Assembly: GCF_905475395.1 (NCBI RefSeq)
Contig: NC_058337.1
Coordinates: 108,618,368-108,682,367 of the forward strand
Origin: Chrysoperla carnea
Lineage: Eukaryota; Arthropoda; Insecta; Neuroptera; Chrysopidae
Direction: 5' to 3'
Length of the DNA: 64,000 nucleotides
Shown: positions 26,602 through 38,600 of the stretch, piece by piece
Layout: every line of letters starts with the position of its first letter
Numbering within the stretch: the first letter of the stretch is position 1
Made by a program: the position numbers and the translations under genes
Notes under the pieces: model-generated
What the model saw: only the letters and a program-made list of their open reading frames with translations
Told to the model about the DNA's origin: nothing
Databases searched by the model: none

Positions 26602-27084
26602 GAAAAAAAACCAGTGCTAATATTGTTTTTAACTTTTAAATTGTGTTTCAACTGGCGTTTAATAAATAGATGGATATTATGAAAACCATAGTGGTTTACA
26701 ACATTACTGTTAAAATGTATGAATGAAGGGAAGTCATTTTATAAACCGCGGCTGTTTGTTTGAAGATTTATTAGTCTCCTAACGATAGGTATTTTTGCGA
26801 TTTTTTAAATTGAAATGAGTTTTTTATTAAAAAAGAAGTAAATTCTTAATTAGCATAGAGCAACTTCATGTATAAATTCAACTTCTCGTTTAGTAAGATA
26901 TCCTATGAAAAAAATTATGGTGGGAGCGATATGAAAATTAAAAACAGTAAATGTAGGTAATTGGAAAGTCGAATGTTTATTAGTCTCTCGTAAAAATTAA
27001 TATCCAGTGAGATTGTATTCGATTATGAAGTAGAGGAACCCAAAAATTTAAAATTACATGAAACTCTAAGTATCAGATAGTACT

Positions 27085-27120
27085 AGCTCCACCCGTGCGA
27101 AATTTCGCAGTGCATATCCG
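27085..27120. repeat. Probable TE fragment (CACCCGTGCGAA motif)
   Basis: AGCTCCACCCGTGCGAAATT then TCGCAGTGCAT resembles the 'ACCCGTGCGA-TTCGC' words of arthropod interspersed repeats, like the segment at 6,008. Boundaries are unknown. Confidence 0.4.
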
Positions 27121-28516
27121 TGGCTAAAAATAGTGATAAATATCAACAGTTTTTTACTTCATTTTTATTTATTGGTAATTTTATTACAGTTATGATATGC
27201 AAATTACATAACGAAGAAAATTAAATCTTAGTATAATTTCTTAAGCCTGTTTTTTCTTCAGCCGGAAATTTTCCGTTAGGCCGTTTGGCTATTTTATGTC
27301 AGTAGTCAGCACGATAACATGGAATTTGATAAAGAAATTCAGAAGATATCGCTTGGACAGGAAAAACAGGCACGAGAAATAATATATGATTATCATCCTG
27401 ATAAATAGTCCAAATAGAATTCCATGTATTTTCGAGATACAATAATCCATTCTTATGCTTAATGCATAAAGATACACGAAACTCGGTTTTCGGCTATTTT
27501 TAAGGCTGTAATTCATTAAAATGCATGGTTTAAGAGGGTTCTACCTATTTCAAATTTTGATCAGGATGGTCATATCAACCTGTGCCTATTATGTGTAACA
27601 TAGTAAAAGTGTAAAATTGAATTTGGTTTATGTTTAAAATTTTCTAAAAACACTAGATACAGAACGATATTATGTTCCTTATAAAAAGCCCTAATAGTCC
27701 AAAACCGCTCATTTCTCAATTACAAGTTCTTGAAGTCTTTTAATTAATTAAGAAGACCGATTAAAGTAAATTAACGATATCGAATGAAATAAAGCATCTC
27801 CTAATCGTTTTGATAAAAGACGAGTTTTCGATCTTTATACTTTATGAAACAAATGAAGCACCCTGTACAAGAACAACTGACGAACGAAATCGTTAAGTGA
27901 CTCACTCTGACTACTGCCAACTGACTATATAGTGAAAAATAAATGAAAAACAAAACGATACACACATATGTATGTATGTTTACATGTATATGTGTGTTAT
28001 GCATGTGTATATATGTTGAATCCCTTGGTCCCCACAGTGCTCGAGTGGCTTCGTGTCATCTAGTACCAACTGTACCATTATTTAATCCCCAAACCAATCT
28101 TTTATTCTTCGTATAGTTACGACAGTTTCCGTTTCCTTCAAAACAGTTTTTAACTCCCAATCCGCAACTCCAATATTGTTTCATTTCGATCCCCAATGAA
28201 CCACTTTCTGACATGCTTCTTTCATTTACTTTGTGTGTGTATATATAGGTGTAATATGTATAAGATGTCCCACCATAAAAAACACGTGAAAAATAGAACA
28301 AAATATGTTTAGCAATTTTTTTCAAGACAATACTCGTATGCTCTCTTGTGATCATTTGAAAACTATTTTTTGTCTTCTGTTCGTAAAATAATGTGAATTC
28401 TTCTTTGTAATTTATATTTTCACATACTAATCCTGTTCTTATTTTATGTTTAAAGATACATTACTTCAAGAGTGTAGTAATTTTCTTATTATTAATAATC
28501 AAAAACTCATTTTTCA

Positions 28517-28560
28517 TTAGCGCAACACGCTAAGGCTCAGGGTCGCGGGTAAAAGCTCTC
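28517..28560 (+). repeat. Degenerate tRNA-like remnant
   Basis: TTAGCGCAACACGCTAAGGC then TCAGGGTCGCGGG has the look of a tRNA D-arm to T-arm segment, but the B-box position reads GGGTAAAAGCTCT and is damaged. An A-rich stretch follows. It is probably a fossil SINE or tRNA pseudogene. Confidence 0.35.
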
Positions 28561-31500
28561 TTTTGCAAAAAAAAAGTTTTCAAAAAGTGGGTAACCGAAT
28601 AGCCAGACCTATAGCTTATTTCTTTCTATCCAAGCTAAATCCTCAAACGATTATCAAAACGGCAGAAAAAAATAAAAATATACAATTGCTTTCATTTTGA
28701 GCTTAATAACTTCTAGTCCACTAGTTCTCCGGCTTCAATTCCTCAAACCCTTTAAGTATTTTAACTAATACTAATTGAATTTTGTTCTTATTTTCTATCA
28801 ATCTTCATCAAATTTTTACCAAATTCAGCATTAAACCTAAATGATTTGTGTTCTTAGGAATTCTCTAACAGTTTGAAATTTTATGATAAAATTTATGGTC
28901 TCAATATAATATCACAATAGTGACATAATTTTCACATAAAAAAGTACAAAACACAAGGTACTGGGTGACACACTGTATCATGAATTCTACCAATGTTTGT
29001 GGTTTGTCTATTTTTATTTCTAGATTATATTGTTTTCTTAAATTATCAATTTTATTTAATACAATTAATAGCCATATTGGTTTCTTGTATCGTAAATACG
29101 TTTTTTTCATTAATAATTAATTAAATGACAATGCTTTGGTATTTTCGATATTAATTAATTATTGAGAATTGGTTAACATTTACTTTTGGACTTTATTAAT
29201 TTTTTACATTTTCTAAAAGAAAAAGATTCAGTTTCTGAGAGTGTCAGAGAGCTTCAAAAAACACTATTTTGGTTTGTATTATCGATTATGTAAATCATAT
29301 ATTTTTCGCTGTTACTTTTAGATTACCAAGGAATGCCATTCAGATTTTAGTTTAAACTTGTAGGGGTGCCAAACCTTGGGGATATTGTAGATAAAAATAG
29401 AGCAAATGGAAAAGGCTCAAAGTAGCAAGACAAAAAAAGATTTCTAGACGAAAGAAACTTATAAATATTTTATTTTGGGGGTGAAAATTTCTTACATGGT
29501 AAAATCCATTTTTAATGTCCATTTTTAACAAGTGTCCCATATCAAAAAATATAATGTGTCATAAAAATATCCGTCATGAGCATATGACATGTTCTGACCA
29601 ACTTGGAAGCCAGAAATTAACTTTTTTAGATCTGTTAAATAATATACAAGTATACGTTTCTCCTACTTCCTGGTTTTGTAGCTAGCTACATTTAGGAGTC
29701 AATTGCACTTCACATCGGCCCAAATTATAAAAACAATTTTGTAGTGTGAAATTAACCCGTGCAAGATAAGGTAAAATAGGAAGATCAATGTAATTGTTTA
29801 TTATTAAACAAAGTCTGGAAAAGTATAAACTTCCAAGTTGATCCTAGAGCATTCGCTTCAAGGGCATCTGTATCAAACGTAATATTGTTCATCAACCATC
29901 ACTTGTTGGCAAATAGATACAACAATTTTACGATGTACAATAAACTAATAATCCAATATAAACCTCCTTGGTGTTTATAATATTATAAGCCTCGATTAAT
30001 CCGTTCGTATTCTTGAAATATTTGTTATTGCATTTATTTTGCATTTAAGTACTTTTGGGCGACATTAATCATACTTCTCGTTTAGAAAAATGTCAGCCAA
30101 TTAGTTTTGTAAAATAAATGTATAACTATCTTAATAAATGAAATAAAACCTTGTTTTTTATCTTCTTTCAGAAAAGTTTTCGATTTTTTTTTAAATTAAG
30201 AGACGCAACATAAATTGTCTATATATGTTTTCATTACAGTTAAACCTATGTATATTCGCAAACCTGTATGACAAATTTAATATGGCATTGAGTTAAATCT
30301 AATTTAGAAAAAGCAATCTAATTTAGAAATTTTCTCACTTACTTTCTTACTTTTCTGCTCCGGAAACATTTTTTTGTGTGAAATAGCTGTTTAAAAAGAA
30401 ATTTACTGAGTAAACTAGTGCCAGTATAGCACAGATTTTTTTCAAAACTATAAATCCAGTAATGTATTTCAAGAAACATTCCATGGTAAACGGCTTCAGA
30501 TAGTTTGAAGCTGAGGGAAAATCAATTGGGGATACTTACTGATATGTTTTATGGCCAATGTAAACTCAACAAGTATATGTGTAAAATCAATGTCACAAAG
30601 AAAAATCTCTGTAGATTTTTCCACGAAGAAGACGAATTCCGAACACACATTATGTGAATGCGAAAACCTGAATGGATTGATCTTCACTTTAATGAAATAC
30701 ATTTGAAGTCGTTCAGAAATACCCTAATCTTTATTAAATATCCTAAGTCGTAGAACTTCTGGAGCACTTTTGAAGCAAAGGAAGTATAAAAGATGAAATT
30801 AGTCACTTAATTAATTAGGCCCTAATTGATATATAATATAGGAGTAACGATATTTTTTATGTAAGTGCCTTTCGAATGTAACAAAAATGTATAAATAGGA
30901 CAGAGCAACCATTTATCGATTATAATTGGCGCATTAAATGTTGAATGAGGTTTTACTGTGCTAAAACTGAAAAAACCTTGTATACTTCACATACTATCGT
31001 CTATGTAAAAAAAAATACCAGTTCAAAACACAAAAATTACCTTAACATAAATAACATAGTTATGTTTTATACAAAAAATAACTCAACTAATAAATTACAA
31101 GAAAAAAACTCCATTCACTCTGGCTGAGGTACACAAAACATGGATAGAACTTTACAAACACATAAATACACAGTTTAATTCCGAACCAGTATCTAAAGAC
31201 GTTCTTTTGGGTTTGGTTTTTCTATATGAAATTACCATACAATTATATACATTTTGTCACCTCTCTTTATTCAACTCAGCTAAATATGTGTGGACTAAAA
31301 AGAAACATCAAATTCCAGTTGGTGTATATGGTTTTGTGTATATAATATTTTAGTCGTTTCTTTTTGTACAAATCAATGGAATCGACATTTTTTTCTCTTT
31401 TTGTATTCAACAAAAGATTATCTTTTTGAAAGAAATATGACCTTAAATGTCGTAAAATATCTACAAAAGACTAAAAGAGAAAAAGTCTTGTGTGTATCTA

Positions 31501-32120
31501 TATGTACGCCCATACTTATAGATGTACATAATACCATAGAGAATGTATTAATATGATCGTTTAAAACTATTAACTTCTGTATTTTATGACTTAGAAATTA
31601 ATTTTATTGATACCTATTCAGAAAAATAAAATCAAACTAAATACTCCAATATTATTGAAAATAATAATTAGACTTAACTTTAATCGTGTTTGTTTAATTA
31701 AATAGTGCAGTTAAAAGGGATTATTCCCATTTTAAATAAAAAAAATACCTGGCTTCTCATAAAATACTGTGTTGGTCTTCTTTTAAGTTTAAATTTTATT
31801 ACAAGATTAAACACAAAAATTTTTTGCTCCCATTTAACAAAGCCTTTTTAATCTAGGGATAAAGAGAAGGTTATGAGGGCATAAAGGTATATTTACAATA
31901 TTATCGAAGGAAATAATTGGACTTATTTTCTATCACCTTTGTTTTTTGTGGTACTTTAAAAATGATTATTAGTTTTAAAAAAGAAAATATACCTGTATTT
32001 ATTTACATAAACAATTTGCATTTAATCTTATTTCTTGATACACAAAACTCGGTTGGACACCCCATATATCTTATAATGGCTGAACCAAATTGAGTTTTAT
32101 TTAAAAACAGAAAAAAAAAA
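28561..32120. other. AT-rich intergenic DNA, no gene seen
   Basis: No exon-like block or element could be identified. Open frames of 60-70 codons are AT-driven and lack motifs. Confidence 0.45.
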
Positions 32121-32330
32121 GTGAAAACAAACAATTGACTGAGCTAATTTTTGAAATAAAATGTATAGACAATGTTGATTACGCAATTGTTTGGTTTTTA
32201 CGTCATGTACCTAAGTAAAGAAAGGTAGCCACCATTAGATAGCAACAGTCGTGTAAATAAGCACAAATGTGGTTTTACACACACATGACTGATATTCCCA
32301 AATAATTAATACATATAGGTACTATATAAT
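32121..32330 (+). repeat. Dispersed repeat, copy 2
   Basis: Second copy of the repeat at 22,973-23,140, same orientation. It begins GTGAAAACAAACAATTGACT and ends around ACACACACATGACTGATATT-CCCA-ATAAT. Relative to copy 1 it has additional bases around 32,230-32,270. Confidence 0.7.
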
Positions 32331-33800
32331 GTTATAACAAAATTTTTGGCCTCACCTATCTACGCTAGTTATAACCTGGCAAATGTAAGCTTTTGGGTGC
32401 TCCAATGTTCTAGATTTGTTTTTATAGACGCAACTGTTAAGAAAAACCAAAATAAAGCAATCAAATGGCGTATTGTGGGATACACAGGCCTTTATCTATC
32501 TCTAATGGTAACATTTTTATCGAAATTCTGCATAACGATGCGAATTCTTCACTCAATAGGACAATTAAATTGACCATAAGCTTCCCGTAAGAGTCTGTTC
32601 CCTGTTTTTACAGTTTGAATGTCATTTGAATTTGTCATTCATAAGTTCAAAATCATTCATTCATAAGTTCATCTCTGTTTAAGTTCAAAAAAAGACAAAA
32701 TTTTCGAAATTCAGTCGTTTTAAAATAAACTTTGGAAAGCGTTGTCAGCTCTCGTACCAAGTTATGGTTTGATTTTCATGTTTTCGATTCCAACACAAAA
32801 TAAAAAGTACCTACAAGAAATTGAAACATATAATTGATAGATAAAACAAACATATACATGTAGTTTCTTTGAAACATTTGCAAGATATCCATGACAATAC
32901 TTTTTATATTTAGTTGGCGCCCAAACGAGCAAAAACATATCAAAACAAAATAAAATTATTACATAGATAAAAATAACATTAAAATCCGAACTGAATTACA
33001 TGCATGATGGTATGTTGAGAACAAAAATTTTTCTTTCTTAAAAAAGAGTACTTAATTCTTATTTTTGTTTTTATTCTTTTTAATTTGAAAGGGTAAGTCA
33101 ACCTAATAACAAGAGAACCGATCAAGATTTTAATCATTTAAAAATAAAACAAAAACTTATTCTTCAAGTATATATATGTATGTAATTTTATTGTTAAGTT
33201 GTAAAATATCCTACGCAACTTTGACCCTTGATCTTGCAATAAAACTTTTTTGTGGAAAATATTGTAGAAGTCATGCATCATTTTGTATTAAATTCTATCA
33301 AAAATGTATAAACACAGTCATCAAACTGCTTACCACAAATATTTTTATTATTCTTACTACAAAATTTTTAAATTTTTGAATCGCTTGTACCTTTTTAAAA
33401 TCATTTACTTTTAATTTTTTTGTTAATTTTGGATGATTTTGAATAAAATCACAAATGACTTTCCAAACAAAGTTAAAATGAATGACGCACAAAGTTTTTT
33501 TGAGAAACGAATTAACTACTTACTTGAAGATTATTGGCTTTATACAAAATGTGAAAATAAGACGACTTCAAAAATTTGTAGCTTAAGTCTTAATCCATAG
33601 ACCTTAAAACCTTCACAAATTAATTCCAATTTGTTGTTATGTAGATAAAAAATGAACAATGAGATGCAAAGGCTAAATTTTATAAGCTTTGTTTTTTCGA
33701 TTTGACTGAAAAAAACAACTGTAAATTTCACTCTAGGTGGCTTCTACTTTTTGGAGAAAATGTTAGCCGCGAAACACAGCTAATACTTATATTAAAAACA

Positions 33801-33952
33801 GCATCTGTATAAAACGTAAACATATATCAATTACCCCGACGAGTTGAAGAAAGCACTTGTATTAAATATCAGATATTAATTACTCCGAAGGGTTGAAAAA
33901 GCATCTGTATATTAATTACCCCGAAGAATTTAGGTATCAGTCATTAATTACC
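33801..33952 (+). repeat. Degenerate minisatellite, about three units of about 50 bp
   Basis: The repeated words are GCATCTGTAT (33,801; 33,901; variant GCACTTGTAT near 33,855) and ATTAATTACCCCGAAGAGTT-like segments (CAATTACCCCGACGAGTTGA, TTAATTACTCCGAAGGGTTG, TTAATTACCCCGAAGAATTT). Unit length varies from about 48 to 53 bp. Confidence 0.65.
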
Positions 33953-34064
33953 AAAACTTAATTTTGAATGGAAATATCACCTCAAAACGTGTAATATATT
34001 TATGTTTAATAACCTACAATATTGGAGAAAGACTCAAAGAAAGAAAAAACATAAATTTAAAATA

Positions 34065-34533
34065 CAGGGTGGACAAAGAAAAGTACGATTTTGAATACGC
34101 TGTAAAACAAAAACAATTTTTCCAAATTATGTTTTTACCATCTTAAAATACATAAAAAAGTATTTTGGAAAAATTACATAAATAATAGCCTAAATTATTA
34201 TATACTAACCTTCAGACGACCATGTTATATCAAATTCCGCAGTATTTGGCCTACTTATTTTTTATTTCGTTCTTTCATTACTTCGGTTCTTGGTGACGGT
34301 TAAACTGACATAGTTTTGTTCTCTCTTGATAGCTTTCTTTTCAAGTAAAATCATAAGTAAAAGTGCTCAGTCTCCATATCCGACTTTATTTAGTTAAATA
34401 TAACATTTATCTTAACATGTTATGTCGGTATTTTAGTTGATTTTTTTGGATTATACAAAAACAATTTGGAAAAACTTTTAAAAGTTTTTGTTTTATAGCA
34501 TTTCAAAATCACATATTTCTCTGTTACACCCTG
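34065..34533. mobile_element. 469-bp mariner-type MITE
   Basis: The terminal inverted repeats are about 75-80 bp, 34,065-34,138 and 34,453-34,533. Both begin CAGGGTG and share GATTTTGAA, GCT-TAAAACAAAAAC and TTTTCCAAATT. The first copy is preceded by TA, as expected for TA-targeting Tc1/mariner elements. The right flank reads AA, so the duplication is not intact. The interior has no transposase. Confidence 0.72.
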
Positions 34534-35436
34534 AACGTTGTTATTTATTTAAAAATTTATATTTCCATACAGCATTCAGTACTAATTAAGAGTATTAATT
34601 AAGAAATATAAAATGTAGGTACCTATATCACAAAAATAAATCATTACCTTCAAAAAAAGATACCTACTTTTTTTTAAATGGAATTTATTTTTTAATTATT
34701 TTTAAAATGTTTTGATAAATTATTATAATTGCCAAACATATATTAAATTCTGAATTTAATTTATAATAATGACATAATTTAAAATTAAAAAAAAAAAAAA
34801 CAAAATAACAAATAAATATATAAAATCACTAAATATGTAGGCACTGGAATATTAACTGTCTTTTGTAATTATTGTTGAAATATATTAATATTCGTTGTGT
34901 GCGTAGTCATGGTAGGGACAATAAAATCGATGCCAGCGCTTCCAGTGAAAAATTTTGGCAATAAAGGAGGCTGTTATGACTAATTTGCAGTTCTTTACAT
35001 GTTAATCTTGTAGAAAATGTCAAATTAAAGTTATTGAAAAACTTTAATTAATTAAACTTAATGCATTAAAAATTGTGAAAATAAGAAATCAAATTGCACA
35101 AATATTATTTTCAAACATAAATTGTCATAATTATTTATCTAAATTTGTGATACAATAATATTAAATTTTCAATGTAAGTCATAAATGCAATCCATACAAT
35201 TATATATGAATCCATACACTTCTGTTATTAAAGTAGTGTATCGTTACCAGGGAAACGCCTCTTATAAAACTCACGCACGGTGCGAATATCATTGAATCAC
35301 ATATGTAATTCAATTAAGAAAAAGTACTTTAATAAAATATGAAATTAACAAAATATATTTTTATTTTTCATTTCAAAATTTAGTCCGTAAGCTTTATATA
35401 CCTGTCAAGGCTTTTATTACTCGCATATACCTCTAA

Positions 35437-35667
35437 TAAATGCCTATTTACAATATCTGAACAATAAAAAACAATACCTCAATACTATTCAAATAGGTAA
35501 TCGCAATTCTAGAAAAATATGGTGGGAGCGCAAATAAACACATTTGAATAGTAAAATGAAATAATAATATATTATTTATATGCGCCAATTATTTATTGAA
35601 TTTAAATTTTTTGGAGCGGAACCCTCAACAATATTTTGTAGTGGGCCGAATTGTGAATCAAAATCGG
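35437..35667 (+). repeat. Dispersed repeat with internal inverted pair, copy A
   Basis: It aligns with 44,613-44,803. Shared blocks are TACCTCAATACTAT, TTTATATGCGC, and GCGGAACCCTCAA then AGTGG-CC-AATTG. Copy A also holds TGGTGGGAGCGCAAATAAA, the near reverse complement of TTTATATGCGCTCCCACCA in copy B. An 89-codon open frame over it has no recognisable domain. Confidence 0.7.
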
Positions 35668-38600
35668 TCTATTCGTGTGGGAGGAGTTCAATTATCAACA
35701 CGTGATGACGCGAGTTCCATGATTTTGTTAATCCAAAAGGAGCTCAATTTGCGAAATGAACTTTTATCTTCAAAAAATCAAGAAGATTTCACAAAATTAT
35801 CGTCCAATCAAAATAGATCAATCCCTTACTTTTTGGATTGGTCTGACAAAATGCTTTCTGTTTGATTTAAAATTGCCAAAAAAGAAAATCAATAAATCTG
35901 CAGTAATTAAGACATTAAAACCTATTTCTTCTTTGCATGTTATTTATTTGTAGCTTTATCTGGATAATATAATCAAAATTAATCATTATAAGATATCGTT
36001 TTATCGGTAAAATAGAGTGGGGAATTAGTCGGATTTTCAAAAAATTCAGCAAATCTTTAATTTCTAATGTTCCCGTAAAACGTTTTTCATTATGAAATAA
36101 TTGTATACAATAATATTTTCATGAAATTGTAAAATGAAAATATGGACAACTAATGCATATCAAATAGGGTATGGATGGTTCCACGTATAATCTAGCTTAT
36201 GATTATAATCGTGGTCGAACAAATAACAATCAAATATGATGATATTCAACCATTGGTTGTTGATCTAGTCAGTTTTCTACAATGTGATATTATCGTCTAT
36301 AAGCTGCTTACTAATAATATGGGTATAGTCAAGGCGCCCATCTCTATTACTATACAAAATCTTGTGTATTTAAATTATGCCAACCAACTTTTTCTTCGAC
36401 AAAACTTCTTTTACGTGAGTCTTTTTCACATGTTCACAATGTCAACAGAAAATTTTTAATTTTTTCTTAAATGATAAGTCCTTGTTTTGTTATTCCAATC
36501 AGAAAATAATTGGATAACAACCAACTGAAAATCATCGTTTTCACGATTCTCGATGAAAAAAATTATCGTGGGCGGTAAAGAAACATTTATAACAATTTTT
36601 GAAAGAGAAAGATATTCTTTTACCAAAGTATAACTAAGCTAGTTATAGTACGGTTTTAAGACGATCGTTTCCCGTAACTAAATCTCTGGATACTTCATTC
36701 CTGTCAATCTGACTATACAAATTGAGCCGCAGAACAATTCATCCTTGAAAATCTTGTCCTAGTTTACTACAGAAGATGCATATTTTACATTAATTATTTG
36801 CTCTGATGGGACTAAAACTGAACCAGGATAAAAATGGTTAGATTGAATAAAATCATTTTGCCGTACGGCACCCGATGGTAAACAATTGAACCTCGATAAC
36901 AGGCTTAAAAATAATTTCAGCATGCTTCCAATAAAAATACAAATTTGAAGTAACCATAGTAATTTATATCAATGCTGTTCACAGTTATAGGTCTGCTTAT
37001 ACCTGCCATATTTACTGCTTGACGTCATTAATGGTTTTGATTTTGAAAATCCACATACAATTTTTGGAAATGTATCTAGGTATAAATGATGCCATGTTAT
37101 ACTGACGGGTACCAGAACTAATAGGTATGTCGCTTAATATTTATATAAAATAATATCCATAATATTCCTGTCTAGAATATAAATGGCCATAGCTGTATAC
37201 AATAGCATATTATATTTCCCTTATAACGCACAAAATATTTCCAATTTCATATTTATCCCAGTTTTAGATAAAGAAAAGTCAGTATAGATTATTTTACAGA
37301 CGAGCTACTCATATATAGAACGCTATACGGGATGATTTTAAAGAAAGTTTCTCTTTTTATATTTCGAAAATGAAATATCGGTTCACATTTTTATGCGGAA
37401 TGAAATTTTTTTTACTGTACAGTATTTAGTTTGAAGCAAAGAATCACTTCCATTTAAAAAAGGTGATGTTCCTCGTTCCATTCCTGTTTTTCCACGATGA
37501 CGGCCACGAAAAAAAAAAATTAATACTGTGTTTCCGTTTCTCTTAAAAATGAGCTTATGAGTGTTTTTGGATTTTTGAACTTTCCGTTTTCAAATTTTAA
37601 GAGTGGAAACTTTAATAAAAATCAACCTGTAGAGAACGTTCGTTATATGTAGGCGGTCGATACAATATAAATATATAGGTACGGCCAATCTTAAATACCT
37701 ACAGGACCTTTCTTCTCTTTATGCTTAAGCATTATCGTTATTTTATTTTTATTGTTCAATTCGTTCGTGTGTAATTTAATAGTTTTGTGTGCCTCTATCA
37801 TTTTATCTATAAACACAATCCTGATGGAATTCAGTTCACAAATTCAGAAATGTAGCAAAAACAAAAATTTATTGATTAAAATATTCAAAATTCCATTTAC
37901 CTACACTTATATATTGATATCCGAGATAAAAATTTTTTATAGAATAAACATTTTTGGTTCATAATAGAAAGCTTGGCGAATATCACAATATTAAGGTAGT
38001 TGCTCCGTGATTGGAAAATAAGTAACTTAAATGTACAATACACACTATGTTAAAATTTGAAAGCGAATTACCACACCGTTTATCAGATAATTGCGATTAA
38101 AATTGACATATTTTTCACGTACAGCATGAGAGAAGTGTAGGAAAATATAAGGTAGATTTTTTGCTTAGTGGGAATGTCACCATCTTTATAAAAAACTTAT
38201 ATCTGCTAGAATTATTTGTTTAAAATAGGTCTTAAAAAATTGAAAACAATTCATCCCATAGTTTCGGATAACTTTCGCATAGACGATAACTTTTAGAGCA
38301 GGCAATACAAAGAATTGATTGAATTTAGAGTGTTGTGGTTGTAACAGAAACAAATAAAGTATTGTGGATGTAATCAACTGATAACACTATAAGTATTGTA
38401 ATTATGAAGCCTATATAGGTACAGCATTAGACAAAAATTTCAAGCTCATATAATCTTACTGTCTATATTCCTTTTTGACAATATTGTAGCAGAGAAACAT
38501 CTTTAATGTATTTAAAGTCTGATAGGATAGTTCATTTGTATAATTTATGCTAATAAAGAGGTGGCTTTGAATACTTACTTCACTTTTAAAGTAGTATACC

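Noticed and set aside
35596..35953. Overlapping 89- and 65-codon frames considered as a gene
   Set aside because: The 5' part lies in the dispersed repeat also found at 44.6 kb, and no motif is recognisable; likely a TE remnant.
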